From: Sphingomonas sp. C3-2
Lineage (GTDB): Bacteria; Pseudomonadota; Alphaproteobacteria; Sphingomonadales; Sphingomonadaceae
NCBI RefSeq assembly: GCF_033025475.1
Contig: NZ_CP130322.1
Span: 2,175,001 to 2,239,000, forward strand
Length of the DNA: 64,000 bases
Direction: 5' to 3'
Position numbers and translations under genes: made by a program
Notes under the pieces: generated by a model
Seen by the model: the letters and a program-made list of their open reading frames with translations, nothing else
Database searches by the model: none
Told to the model about the DNA's origin: nothing
Shown here: positions 29,723 to 38,718 of the stretch, in pieces
How positions within the stretch are numbered: the first letter of the stretch is position 1
Layout: every line of letters starts with the position of its first letter

Positions 29723-30693
29723 TGCGGGTGCGGAAAGCGATCATGTGCGTCGCCGGGATCGTGTCCACTGCATCGGCTATGGCGGTACCCACGGGGCTGA
29801 CGGATGATCGGAATGCACGCGACCTGACGTTCGCGACTGAGTGGTTTGAAGGCGAGTTCGATAACGACCTCCAGATCTGGTTCGAAACGGATCCACGATC
29901 TCACACCGCCCCTGAGGAACGCCATCAACGGAGCCATGCGGTTCACACGCGGCTTCCCGATACCTTGCTGGGCGCTGCGGCATTTCTTGTCCGTGAATAT
30001 CAAGACGACGACCGCACAAAGCTGGTGAGTGAACATGTCGTAAGCCTTCAGTCGCATAAACCTGAGGAAGGCATTCGGCTGCGTTATCATCGCCTGCTCG
30101 GAGACGTTGCGCCGACGGGACTGCCGACAGCATCTCAACTGGAGGCGATGATTGGTTGCGATGTGATTTTGCGTCGGCGCGGTGTCCAACTGGAAGGGCG
30201 GATGCAAAAGGGCGGCTGCGCCTCCGGGGCTGGTAAGAGTCGGTCTGTGATCGACGAAACGATCTGGCTGGGACCAAATGTATATTCCCGTGAGCGAATT
30301 GAAGTTTCGCCCAAAAAGCCGGGAGCTTCGACGGACGCAGATTTGGGGCCGGTCCACTTCTACAAAGCGCGCGGGTTTGATTGCGTGGCTAATATGTTTG
30401 CCGACAGTTATCTGAAGCCTTCCACCAACGACAAGCACTACAAATTCGAAGGCCGCCACGATCTTGGTGACGTGATGCTCGTAGAGAGCCCGCGCGACGG
30501 CAAGCGATACCAGCTTCAGCTGAGGCGTCAGCGTTACCCATATTATCAGTCAGGCGGGGAGTTCCTCCTGATGAGGCTCCGGGAAGTGGATGCACCCACC
30601 TCTGTTGCGATCGTCACAAGCGACACCGGTAACGACAATATCAGCCTGAATCTCGGCTGGGCGATGATCAGCTGCAATGCGCGGCAACCCTAG
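29722..30693 (+). CDS. CpcT/CpeT-like protein with signal peptide
   Basis: This 323-aa protein has an N-terminal export signal (MRVRKAIMCVAGIVSTASAMA). The pattern WFEGEFDNDLQIWFE near residue 35, then GCDVILRRRGVQLEGRMQKG and GC (about 149-170), and ETIWLGPNVY match the CpcT/CpeT fold, a calycin-like barrel of phycobilin lyases. It is longer than cyanobacterial CpcT (about 200 aa). No phycobiliproteins exist here, so a ligand-binding or lyase role in the periplasm is inferred. It is translationally coupled to the oxidase gene. Confidence 0.6.
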   Translation: MRVRKAIMCVAGIVSTASAMAVPTGLTDDRNARDLTFATEWFEGEFDNDLQIWFETDPRSHTAPEERHQRSHAVHTRLPDTLLGAAAFLVREYQDDDRTKLVSEHVVSLQSHKPEEGIRLRYHRLLGDVAPTGLPTASQLEAMIGCDVILRRRGVQLEGRMQKGGCASGAGKSRSVIDETIWLGPNVYSRERIEVSPKKPGASTDADLGPVHFYKARGFDCVANMFADSYLKPSTNDKHYKFEGRHDLGDVMLVESPRDGKRYQLQLRRQRYPYYQSGGEFLLMRLREVDAPTSVAIVTSDTGNDNISLNLGWAMISCNARQP

Positions 30694-30760
30694 GTCGTGG
30701 CCCCGGCTAACCGAAAACTAACGACAATACGGACGACAGAAAAACAGAAGGGGACTGTGA

Positions 30761-33019
30761 ATGAACGTACGATATGTGTTCTTGGTTACGGCCAGCGCTT
30801 TGGCTTTAAGTGCGATACCTGACACTGCTGCGGCGCAGGCGGGGGATGAAGTACAGACAGCATACGCAGTCAACGACATTTTGGTCACGGCACGCAAGCG
30901 TCAGGAATCGCTTCAGGAAATTCCGCTAACCATTACCGCGTTCGATTCTGAAAAGCTGGAAGCGGCCGGGATCGCCAATGTCGAGCAATTGACCCAGTTT
31001 ACTCCGGGCTGGCACTTTGAGAATGCAGGGTCTCGCCAGGGCAGCTCCGCACGCATCCGCGGCCTTGATATCAACACGAACAACCCTACGCGTCAGAACG
31101 CATCCTTCTTCTTAGATGGTGTCTATTTCCCCGGAACCGTTCAGTCGCTGGATTTCAACGACATCGCGCAGGTGGAAGTCATCAAGGGGCCGCAGAGTGC
31201 ATTTTTCGGCAGACAGACCTTTGGTGGTGCGATCAATTTCACTACCAAGGAACCCACAAACGAATTGGAAGCGCGACTGTCGGCGACAGCGGCGACGGAC
31301 GATTATTACGATCTGTCGGGAAGCATTTCGGTTCCCTTGATTGAAGAGAAGCTCTTCTTCCGTGGTTCTGCGCGCTACTACTCCTACGGAGGCCCGTTCC
31401 GAGATACCCTTACCGGTGAACGTCTCGGCGCACAGGAGAGCCGTAATCTCAATACATCGCTGATCGCGCGCCCTACTGATAACCTTGAGCTGAAGTTGCG
31501 CTACATCAACATCAAGGATGATGACGGCCCGATCGCTTCGGCGCAAATTGGTTCCAGTCAGCTCAACTGCGGCCCGTTCGGTACCGGCAGCCGCAAGTTT
31601 TATTGTGGCGAGCTTCCCGTAATCCGGGACTTCCAGATCAACACCAACGTTGCGCCCAATAATTGGGGCGTGAAGAATTTCGGGTTTTCGCGCGATGCAG
31701 ACATGTTCAGCGCACAGGCCCGCTGGGATTTCGGTGGCGGTTACTCGCTTACGGGTTCTTTTGCACAGTATCAGGACAGCAACGTCGATGTGATCGACGC
31801 TGACCTGACGGCTGTCCCCGCCTATGGCATCGCGACGTTCCAGGAATTCAACGACAAGTCCTATGAACTTCGTCTGGCGTCACCAGAAGGGCGCCTTCGC
31901 TGGTTGGTCGGTGCCTATTACTATGACGGGTTCTTCTCGTCGAACGCGATCTACTCATACGGTCCGGATTTCTCGGTGACCCCGGCGCGCCAAACGCCTG
32001 ATATCGCACGGGTAGAAAACCTCGCCTTCTACGGATCGGCAACCTACCAGATCCTCGATAATCTCTCGCTGAGCGGCGAACTTCGATGGCAAAGCGACGA
32101 GGTCACGAATGAGGGTGGGCAGAACGCGGCCCGTCGCGTCCTCAGCGGAAAGACCAAAGCGGTTCTGCCGCGCGTTATCCTCGACTGGAAACCGACGCGT
32201 GACATCATGGCCTATGCGGTATTCAGTCAGGGTAATAAGCCTCAGCAGTTCAACGCGAATATCGCAGGCCTGTCACAGGCCCAACGCGACTTTATTTCGT
32301 CCGAATACGGGGTGGGCGTCACGCTGGATGAGGAAAGGCTAGATAATTACGAGTTCGGCCTGAAGACCAAGTGGCTCGATGGGCGTCTCACCGCTAACAT
32401 GGCGATGTACCAGATGGACTGGAAGGATCAGGTGTCGCGTGTCCAGGTTTTCCGTTCGGCAAGCGATGCGGCAAACCAGCTTGGACAGCTCGATGTTGCT
32501 GCCAATAGCGGATCGTCGCGTATCCGCGGTTTCGAGCTCGAAACGAGCTTCGCAGCTACGCCACGCCTCCACCTAGAGGGCAGCTTTGCACTGACCGATG
32601 CCAAGTATACCGATTTTAACTCGGTTTACATCGAGCAGGTGACCGGCAATCCCGATGCCGTGGGCAATCGCGCGCCGCGCTTCCCGAAATATCAGGCATC
32701 GTTCGGCGCGTCGCACACCACCCCGGTTGATGATGATTGGAACGTCGTGGCCCGTGCTGACCTCAGCTATATGGGCAAGCGTTATACCGACGAGAGCAAT
32801 CTTGCCTGGATGGGCGATTACGCGCTGGTAAATGCTCGCCTGTCTGCAGAGAGTGAGCGCCTCCGGATCAGCCTTTTTGTCGACAATCTCTTCAATCAGA
32901 AGGGGTTTTCCTCGGCACAGCGTTATCGTGACATGACGGCGGGCGGTATTCCGTTTGCCTTCGCGTACACGCTCCTGATCCCGCGTCGTATCGGCATTAC
33001 CACCTCCCTCAATTTCTAA
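30761..33019 (+). CDS. TonB-dependent outer-membrane receptor of the oxidation cluster
   Basis: This 752-aa receptor has a signal peptide to AAAQA (about residue 27), TonB-box-like NDILVTARKR and plug motif IKGPQSAFFGRQTFGGAIN. The barrel ends in ...GITTSLNF. The ribosome site is aagggg. Relative to many homologues the plug has FFGR instead of LYGR, which occurs in a subfamily of sphingomonad receptors. It probably imports the substrate of the flanking exported oxidases. Confidence 0.95.
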   Translation: MNVRYVFLVTASALALSAIPDTAAAQAGDEVQTAYAVNDILVTARKRQESLQEIPLTITAFDSEKLEAAGIANVEQLTQFTPGWHFENAGSRQGSSARIRGLDINTNNPTRQNASFFLDGVYFPGTVQSLDFNDIAQVEVIKGPQSAFFGRQTFGGAINFTTKEPTNELEARLSATAATDDYYDLSGSISVPLIEEKLFFRGSARYYSYGGPFRDTLTGERLGAQESRNLNTSLIARPTDNLELKLRYINIKDDDGPIASAQIGSSQLNCGPFGTGSRKFYCGELPVIRDFQINTNVAPNNWGVKNFGFSRDADMFSAQARWDFGGGYSLTGSFAQYQDSNVDVIDADLTAVPAYGIATFQEFNDKSYELRLASPEGRLRWLVGAYYYDGFFSSNAIYSYGPDFSVTPARQTPDIARVENLAFYGSATYQILDNLSLSGELRWQSDEVTNEGGQNAARRVLSGKTKAVLPRVILDWKPTRDIMAYAVFSQGNKPQQFNANIAGLSQAQRDFISSEYGVGVTLDEERLDNYEFGLKTKWLDGRLTANMAMYQMDWKDQVSRVQVFRSASDAANQLGQLDVAANSGSSRIRGFELETSFAATPRLHLEGSFALTDAKYTDFNSVYIEQVTGNPDAVGNRAPRFPKYQASFGASHTTPVDDDWNVVARADLSYMGKRYTDESNLAWMGDYALVNARLSAESERLRISLFVDNLFNQKGFSSAQRYRDMTAGGIPFAFAYTLLIPRRIGITTSLNF

Positions 33020-33074
33020 TGGGATGAAGACGGGCCGGGCTGAGGCCGGCTCGTTGCAAGAGGATGTTCAAATT

Positions 33075-33452
33075 ATGCGTACTATCTTCTCGCTCTTAAC
33101 CGTGCCGGCCTTGTTCATTTCCATTCAGGCGAGCGCACAGACAGCAGTGGATCCAGGCCAGCGCGCGTGGCTTCAGTGCCGGGCCTGTCACACCTTGAAG
33201 AAGGGCGAGCCGAACAAGGTAGGCCCCAATCTGCACGGCCTGTTCGGTGCCAAGGCCGGGACGCTGCAGCCGCAATTCCGTTATTCCAATGCGCTTATGA
33301 CATCGGGGGTCGTCTGGAACGAAAAGACGCTTGATCGCTGGATCACCAACCCGGCCGCGCACGTCAAAGGCAATCGTATGGCCTATGGCGGCAATGCAAA
33401 GCCTGAGGTCCGCGCGGCACTTATCGCGTTCCTGAAGCGCGAATCCAAGTAA
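33075..33452 (+). CDS. Small periplasmic cytochrome c
   Basis: This 125-aa class I cytochrome c has signal peptide MRTIFSLLTVPALFISIQASA, haem motif C35-RA-C38-H39 and axial Met in GNRMAYGG (about 104). The WITNPAAHVKGNRM pattern is typical of the c2/c550 group. The ATG at 33075 has agagg upstream. It sits between the TonB receptor and the second oxidase, whose start follows its stop directly. It is the likely electron acceptor for the two flavoenzymes, passing electrons to a terminal oxidase. Confidence 0.92.
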   Translation: MRTIFSLLTVPALFISIQASAQTAVDPGQRAWLQCRACHTLKKGEPNKVGPNLHGLFGAKAGTLQPQFRYSNALMTSGVVWNEKTLDRWITNPAAHVKGNRMAYGGNAKPEVRAALIAFLKRESK

Positions 33453-34904
33453 ATGGGGGCGCCTGACCTTACCCGGAGAACTGCGCTCAAAATGGCGGCC
33501 GGCGGGGCGATGGCTCTTCCGCTCATCCGGATCGCTGGCGCTCGCGCGGCTCTACAGGAACGTGCCGATGTCGTGGTGCTGGGCGCAGGCCTTGCTGGCC
33601 TGAATGCCTCTCTGCTGCTGGAAGAGCAAGGCTACAAGGTCGCGATCGTCGAGGGGCGGAGCCGCGTTGGCGGGCGTCTCTACACCATGGACGATGTACC
33701 AGGCCATCCGGAAGCCGGCGGCAGTGGCGTCGGCAGTGGATATGCCAGACTCGTGGACCGCTGCCGACAATTCAACGTGGATTTCGAGGGGCATCGCCCA
33801 CGCACCGAGAGTTCTTCCACGAATACTGCCATCCACTTGCAGGGGCAGACGATTAAGTTGTCCGACTGGGCTGGTTCTGCCCTCAATCCTTTTGCGGGTG
33901 ATACGCGCCGGCTGCCACCATGGTTGGTCGGGCCGACGGCGCTCTCCGCCTACAACCCCTTGCCCGATGCCGCCAGCTGGAGGGATCCAGCCTTCGCAAA
34001 TCATGATCGGTCGGTTGCGGCTGTCTTGGAAGAGAAGGGATGGACCGCCGAACAACTGCGCGTCGCTTATGGGACAAACACAAGCTACGGAAACTCGGCG
34101 CACGACTTGTCCGCAATGATGTGGTGGCATATCGGCCGCAACGCCGAGATCATGGCGGGTGACGGTAAGGTCTATGCCAGCGTTGGCGGGAATCAGCGCA
34201 TGCCCGAAGCAATGGGGCGGGGCGTGAAAGCCACAATCCACTTCGACAGTCAGGTTGTCGGGATCAGAAGCGACAATGACGGGATCGAGGCGGTTTGCGC
34301 GGATGGCAGTATATTTCGTGGCAAGGCGATCGTCTGCACCTTGCCTGCCTCGGCCTTGCGACTGGTCCGGATTGATCCAGGGCTGCCGCCCGCACCGCAG
34401 GCCGCGATCGACAATCTAACCTACAATCGGGTGTTCCAGATCCATTTCGTACCGACGCGACGTTTCTGGGAAAGTGACGGGCTACCGCCTTCGCTTTGGA
34501 CTGATACGTTGGCCGGTCGTTTCATGGCCCTCCATTACGGCCAGAATCCGTCCGATGTGACCACTTTTCTGGCCTTTGCGAATGGCTTTGCGGCCGATCA
34601 TCTGGACCGAATGGAACCGAAAGCCGCAGTGGCGGCCGTGCTGGCGGAGGTCGAACGCATTAGGCCCTCGGCCAAGGGGGCGCTGCGTCCAGTGAAGACA
34701 TGGAGCTGGCAACGTGATCCCTTCGCGGGAGGGGCCTATGCCTGCTGGCAACCTGGCCAGATTGCCCGATATGCGAATGCATTCGACGAGCCCGTTGGGC
34801 GCCTCTTCTTTGCTGGAGAGCACACCGCTGCCATCGCGCGCGGAATGGAGGGCGCCATGGAATCTGGCGAGCGCGCCGCGCTGCAAATATTCGAAAGGAT
34901 CTAG
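33453..34904 (+). CDS. Tat-exported flavin amine-oxidase-like protein (second copy)
   Basis: This 483-aa protein is paralogous to the 28229-29722 product. It has a Tat-like signal (TRRTALKMAAGGAMALPLI), FAD fold VVLGAGLAGLNASLLLEEQG (about 41-60), GRSRVGGRLYT, and a terminal FFAGEHTAAIARGMEGAMESG. The ATG abuts the cytochrome stop. The two copies share layout but differ in the central substrate part, which suggests sequential steps or a heteromer. It is not a simple tandem duplication, since three genes separate them. Confidence 0.9.
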   Translation: MGAPDLTRRTALKMAAGGAMALPLIRIAGARAALQERADVVVLGAGLAGLNASLLLEEQGYKVAIVEGRSRVGGRLYTMDDVPGHPEAGGSGVGSGYARLVDRCRQFNVDFEGHRPRTESSSTNTAIHLQGQTIKLSDWAGSALNPFAGDTRRLPPWLVGPTALSAYNPLPDAASWRDPAFANHDRSVAAVLEEKGWTAEQLRVAYGTNTSYGNSAHDLSAMMWWHIGRNAEIMAGDGKVYASVGGNQRMPEAMGRGVKATIHFDSQVVGIRSDNDGIEAVCADGSIFRGKAIVCTLPASALRLVRIDPGLPPAPQAAIDNLTYNRVFQIHFVPTRRFWESDGLPPSLWTDTLAGRFMALHYGQNPSDVTTFLAFANGFAADHLDRMEPKAAVAAVLAEVERIRPSAKGALRPVKTWSWQRDPFAGGAYACWQPGQIARYANAFDEPVGRLFFAGEHTAAIARGMEGAMESGERAALQIFERI

Positions 34905-34910
34905 GAGATA

Positions 34911-35798
34911 ATGATGAGCATTGATCTATCGCTTGATCGTCGCAGCGCCTTGCTGGGTCTTGGCGCAGCCACGGCTGGTTTGTCGCTGGTAGCAACCGCA
35001 CGCGCTAGCACGGCACCCGGAGCGCGGCCGGAAAACTCGCTGCCGATTGGGGATCCTCACTTTAACATGCGTACACTTGCCCGTCTGCAGGGTGACCTGT
35101 CGGGCCGAACAGTCTATGCTTATTCGGCAGGTCAGGTGTACGGGGTACGTGCGGGACGTGCGTTGGGTCTCGGTGAATATGGTCTTCGTATGTATGGCTA
35201 TGAGGGCTGCAGCGTCAGGCGTTCGCATATTCGTGAGGACGGAAAGATCGAAACCCGTTCGCGTTCTTGGCTGTTCTACAAAGATCTCGACCGCAACGTC
35301 TTTCTGGACCGCTACACAAACCCGTACACCGGTAAAACGGTTGATGTGCCTGTTTTCCGCGCGGGCATTACCGGTGAAGTCTTGGGCCCCAATGGGCTTG
35401 AGCTGAAAGCGAACTTCGGGATGAAATCGAGTGTGTTTGGCAAACCGATTGCGCTCGATATCGTCACCATTGGCGACCGCGCCGTGGTTACACGTCATGG
35501 CTTCACCCAGTGGACGCCGCCCGGAACCAACGAACCACGCACTGAATTCACCACCGACAGCTGGGCATGTGCGCTTGCGGATCTCCAGACCGAAGATGCC
35601 CCGGCGATTAAGTCAACCCACGCTTGGACCAGTCAGACTGAATGGCAGACCTGGCTTCAGATGCCGAACGATTTGGACGGCGCGCATATCTGGCGGGCCG
35701 AGGGTGGTAATGTCTATTCAATTGAGGAATTGCCTCACGGCTTCGTCCAATATTGTATGGCGCGCGATCCCAATCTTCTGACCGGGGCGCTCGGCTAA
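34911..35798 (+). CDS. DUF1838-family exported protein
   Basis: This 295-aa protein has a twin-arginine-like signal (DRRSALLGLGAATAGLSL, about 9-26). The body matches DUF1838: RTVYAYSAGQVYGVRAGRAL, YGYEGCSVRR, then WLFYKDLDRNVFLDRYTNPY and TGKTVDVPVF. The family has no assigned function and often sits in sphingomonad catabolic clusters. The ribosome site is aggaga; it is the last gene of the cluster, with a terminator about 110 bases downstream. A steroid- or lipid-like ligand barrel is possible but not shown. Confidence 0.75.
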   Translation: MMSIDLSLDRRSALLGLGAATAGLSLVATARASTAPGARPENSLPIGDPHFNMRTLARLQGDLSGRTVYAYSAGQVYGVRAGRALGLGEYGLRMYGYEGCSVRRSHIREDGKIETRSRSWLFYKDLDRNVFLDRYTNPYTGKTVDVPVFRAGITGEVLGPNGLELKANFGMKSSVFGKPIALDIVTIGDRAVVTRHGFTQWTPPGTNEPRTEFTTDSWACALADLQTEDAPAIKSTHAWTSQTEWQTWLQMPNDLDGAHIWRAEGGNVYSIEELPHGFVQYCMARDPNLLTGALG

Positions 35799-35908
35799 GC
35801 TAGATGGGCCTAATCGGTGGCTTGTCGTTGCCGACTGCCGAGCCTCGGTCGTACTCAAAGCTGCATTTCACTGCAGGCAAACCCGGGTCAACGAATTAAC
35901 CCGCACAG

Positions 35909-35946
35909 AACAGCCCTCTAGCCTGACTGCGCGGGGGCTGTTTTTT
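35909..35946 (+). terminator. Intrinsic terminator of the oxidation cluster
   Basis: The stem aacagccc / gggctgtt (35909-35916 with 35935-35942) runs into six T. It follows the DUF1838 gene and ends the operon that starts at 28229. Confidence 0.85.
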
Positions 35947-36070
35947 GTTGCGGCAAAGAGCACTTCAACCTGCGGTCACCTCATACCAATCTGCATTTCT
36001 TATGAACCACGCGCTTGTCCCTCGTCAGTGTCCGCCGTCAGCACCAATGGCACAGATTTGAGGTTGTTAA

Positions 36071-36135
36071 TTAAGGAGGATTTGGGCTTCGTCGTAGTGA
36101 CGAAGGAACGAAGATGAAGCCCAAATCCTCCTTAA
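36071..36135. repeat. 20-base perfect inverted repeat (IS-tip hairpin)
   Basis: The arms 36071-36090 and 36116-36135 (ttaaggaggatttgggcttc and its complement) are perfect, with 25 bases between. The right arm lies immediately upstream of IS3 orfA sequence. This looks like an inverted duplication of an insertion-sequence end. Confidence 0.85.
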
Positions 36136-36152
36136 GAAAATTGTCGGCGTAG

Positions 36153-36365
36153 ACCCCTGCGGATCGGGTGGTGAAGGACATCCGGCGGCAGACCCAGCGC
36201 CATTTCTCGGCCGAAGACAAGATACGCATCGTGCTGGAAGGCCTGCGCGGCGAGGACAGCATTGCCGAGCTGTGCCGCAAGGAAGACATTGCCCAGAGCC
36301 TACCTGGTCGCAGGAGTTCATGGAGGCTGGCAAGCGTCTCATTGGCACTGACGGCGGACAGATGT
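36153..36365 (+). pseudogene. IS3-family transposase OrfA remnant
   Basis: The frame reads DRVVKDIRRQTQRHFSAEDK, then IRIVLEGLRGEDSIAELCRK, the conserved N-terminal helix-turn-helix of sphingomonad IS3 OrfA. A small deletion near 36302 shifts phase, and WSQEFMEAGKR follows in another frame before a stop. OrfB is absent here; a different OrfB piece lies at 42044-42193 on the other strand. Confidence 0.85.
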
Positions 36366-36578
36366 GATGAAAGGCGCGCGCCAGTACGGTGCAAGGAGTT
36401 GCACAGAAAAAATGAGGCGCTGCTTCGCATTATCCTGAAGGGACTGCAGCGCCTCAAGTTGCTCCACAGGCTGCCGATCGCATCCTGCGTCGTGAGAGTT
36501 GGATAGACGATGTGTTCACTCAAGGCATTTACACGAAATTCGTGAGTTTTTAGATGGCGGAGAGCAGTTCGTGAACCA

Positions 36579-36869
36579 GGCGAACTCTCGTTCGGCGCCA
36601 ACTGGGCATATTCGAGCAAATACTCCAGCTCAGTGTTCGCAGACCCGCTGGGTACCGAGAACGGCTACAACCAGCTCGACCTGCGCGCTGACTGGAATAA
36701 TCTCGCTGGCAAGGAAGGGCTTGCGCTGGGATTCTTTGTCAACAACGTAACAAAGGAACTCTACAAGATTGGCGGCGTGCCGGTCTACTCGGTCCTCGGC
36801 ACGACCAGCTTGCTCTATAACGAACCACGCACCTGGGGCATCCAGCTCCGCTATCGCTTCGGCAATTGA
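36579..36869 (+). pseudogene. TonB-dependent receptor, C-terminal stub
   Basis: About 96 codons read GELSFGANWAYSSKYSSSVF, then LDLRADW and FVNNVTKELYKIG, ending IQLRYRFGN-stop. These are the last beta strands of a TonB receptor. The signal peptide, plug and most of the barrel are missing, cut off near the IS3 remnant. The following lipase gene was probably its operon partner. Confidence 0.85.
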
Positions 36870-36978
36870 CATGCTTCGCGGCGTCGCGGCACTTCGCCTT
36901 CGTAGGCAAAGCTTGACTGGAGGCCTTCGTCGCGATGCCTGCCATGATGTTCACAGATGATTGAGAGGATGGATTGAC

Positions 36979-38205
36979 ATGAGGAAGGTTGTATCGCCTC
37001 TGGTGCTTGGTGCGATATTGTTGACGTCCTGCCTGCCGCTTCACGCGCAGCCAGCACAAGCCCCGACCGATCGGGGCGGCCAGAAAAGCGGAGGCAAAGT
37101 GGCGGATCCGGGCAGGCTTCTGTCCGTGGAAGACCTGAACCCCTCCTATAGTCTAAGCGAGGCGGGGAAGGCTTATGCGATCCGCTACACATCGACGGAT
37201 GGTATCACCGGTACCGGCATCGTTACGGTTTCGGGTGCGCTGTTCATGCCCAAAGGCGCACCTCCCGCAGGAGGTTGGCCAGTGGTGGCCTGGACGCACG
37301 GCACGGTTGGGATCGGTGACAATTGCGCGCCCTCGCGAAATCCGCGCTCGGAACGCGACAGCGCCTATCTGAACAAATGGCTGCAGGCGGGATATGCTAT
37401 CGTCGCGACCGACTATCAGGGATTGGGAACGCCCGGTCCGCACCCCTATATGAACAGCCGCGCCGCCGCTCATTCCACGCTCGATTCCATACGCGCGGTG
37501 GTGAACGGACGTCTCAACTTGGCGAACAAAGCGCTCCTCGTCGGTCAATCGCAAGGTGCCGCCGCTGCCTTCGCTACCGCTGGACTGGCGTCAGAATATG
37601 CACCTGACCTACAGATTCGCGGTGCGATCGCGACGGGCATTCCCAACCTCATCCCTCCCGATGAAAATGACAAGGGAGAGGTCGCCTCTTATGACCCTTC
37701 CAAAGGGAACAAGGTCGATCCCACGATCGCCTACCTTTTATATATCGCGGAAAATGCTCGGCAAATCGACTCGCGGATGGATCCGGCAGCGGTTTTCACT
37801 GAGCAGGCTCTTCCCTTGATAAGAAAATCTGCTGATCTTTGCGTTCGCGCGATGTTCGAGGAGGTTTTCGATAAGAAAATGAAAAGGAATGATACCTTCA
37901 AGGCCGATTTCATGAAATATTATGCTGAATATTTTCGTGTAAACACTTATCCATCTCTACGCGTTGCCATGCCTATTTTCATTGGGATAGGTGGGGCAGA
38001 CGTTGATGCCCCCACAGCCTTACAAGTTAATTTCGTTAAGAAAGTCTGCGAGGCAGGATCAAAGGTGGAAGCCCATATTTATCCTGGACTTAATCATTCC
38101 GATACGGTCGGTCGATCGGTCTTGAATTCTACTTTGTTTGCGCAAGCAGTTATGAATAGCAAATCAATTGCGAATACTTGCGAATCTGAGATTATATCGC
38201 ATTGA
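36979..38205 (+). CDS. Secreted alpha/beta hydrolase, secretory-lipase (LIP) type
   Basis: This 408-aa exported hydrolase has an N-terminal signal with a possible lipobox (ILLTSC) followed by HAQ. The catalytic Ser is in VGQSQGAAAAF (about residue 190), with His in GLNHSD near the C-terminus and AWTHGTVG as the oxyanion region. The fold resembles the secretory lipase family that includes fungal lipases and sphingomonad esterases. The ATG at 36979 has gagagga upstream. Base composition falls sharply after about 37730, so the 3' third is much richer in A/T than the 5' part. Confidence 0.85.
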   Translation: MRKVVSPLVLGAILLTSCLPLHAQPAQAPTDRGGQKSGGKVADPGRLLSVEDLNPSYSLSEAGKAYAIRYTSTDGITGTGIVTVSGALFMPKGAPPAGGWPVVAWTHGTVGIGDNCAPSRNPRSERDSAYLNKWLQAGYAIVATDYQGLGTPGPHPYMNSRAAAHSTLDSIRAVVNGRLNLANKALLVGQSQGAAAAFATAGLASEYAPDLQIRGAIATGIPNLIPPDENDKGEVASYDPSKGNKVDPTIAYLLYIAENARQIDSRMDPAAVFTEQALPLIRKSADLCVRAMFEEVFDKKMKRNDTFKADFMKYYAEYFRVNTYPSLRVAMPIFIGIGGADVDAPTALQVNFVKKVCEAGSKVEAHIYPGLNHSDTVGRSVLNSTLFAQAVMNSKSIANTCESEIISH

Positions 38206-38308
38206 TAATTGTTTTTTGTTAATAAATTCCGGGATTCGTGCTGAGCTCCCTTGATTTTTGGTAATCAGCAGCGGAGTTCGTCATCTTTGTGGTGGTTGTG
38301 CGCGGTGA

Positions 38309-38346
38309 TGCCAACGTGCCCAGGAGCATGCCCCTGGGCACGTTGG
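38309..38346. repeat. 15-base perfect inverted repeat
   Basis: gccaacgtgcccagg (38309-38323) pairs perfectly with 38332-38346 across an eight-base loop. No T tract follows on either strand. It lies in a 570-base gap between the lipase and the toxin-antitoxin pair that otherwise holds only IS5 debris. Confidence 0.8.
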
Positions 38347-38517
38347 CCGGCGGTCTCTGCGGAGGGATGCCCCTGTCCTCGCAAACCAGCCAATTGAGTT
38401 GCCTCCGTCGAGCGTTTTGATCGGTTTTTTTAGTGGATTGAAGCCAGCGCATCATATCGGGGGGAGGTGGAGTGAAGCGGAGCCGGAGGCCGTTTTCTGG
38501 TGTAGGTGGTCGATAGT

Positions 38518-38616
38518 CTAGGCCGTAGACAGGTCATTAACGCGCGCAACACCACGAGGCTTATTGGGCAGCAGCGGCTCAATCACGCGCCACTCGAAGT
38601 CGGTCAGATCGTATCG
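38518..38616 (-). pseudogene. IS5-family transposase, N-terminal remnant
   Basis: Thirty-two codons on the minus strand read RYDLTDFEWRVIEPLLPNKP then RGVARVNDLS and stop. This is the usual N-terminus of sphingomonad IS5 transposases. The DDE domain is missing here. A separate IS5 piece lies at 39924-40310 in the opposite orientation. Confidence 0.8.
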
Positions 38617-38718
38617 GCTCGTCCCGAGCCCTGAATCAGAAACTCCGCGCCATGGAAATCCCGTTTATGGGTTCAAGGCCTAATGTTACGCCGCTCACTC
38701 CCAATCGCACAATCTGCT

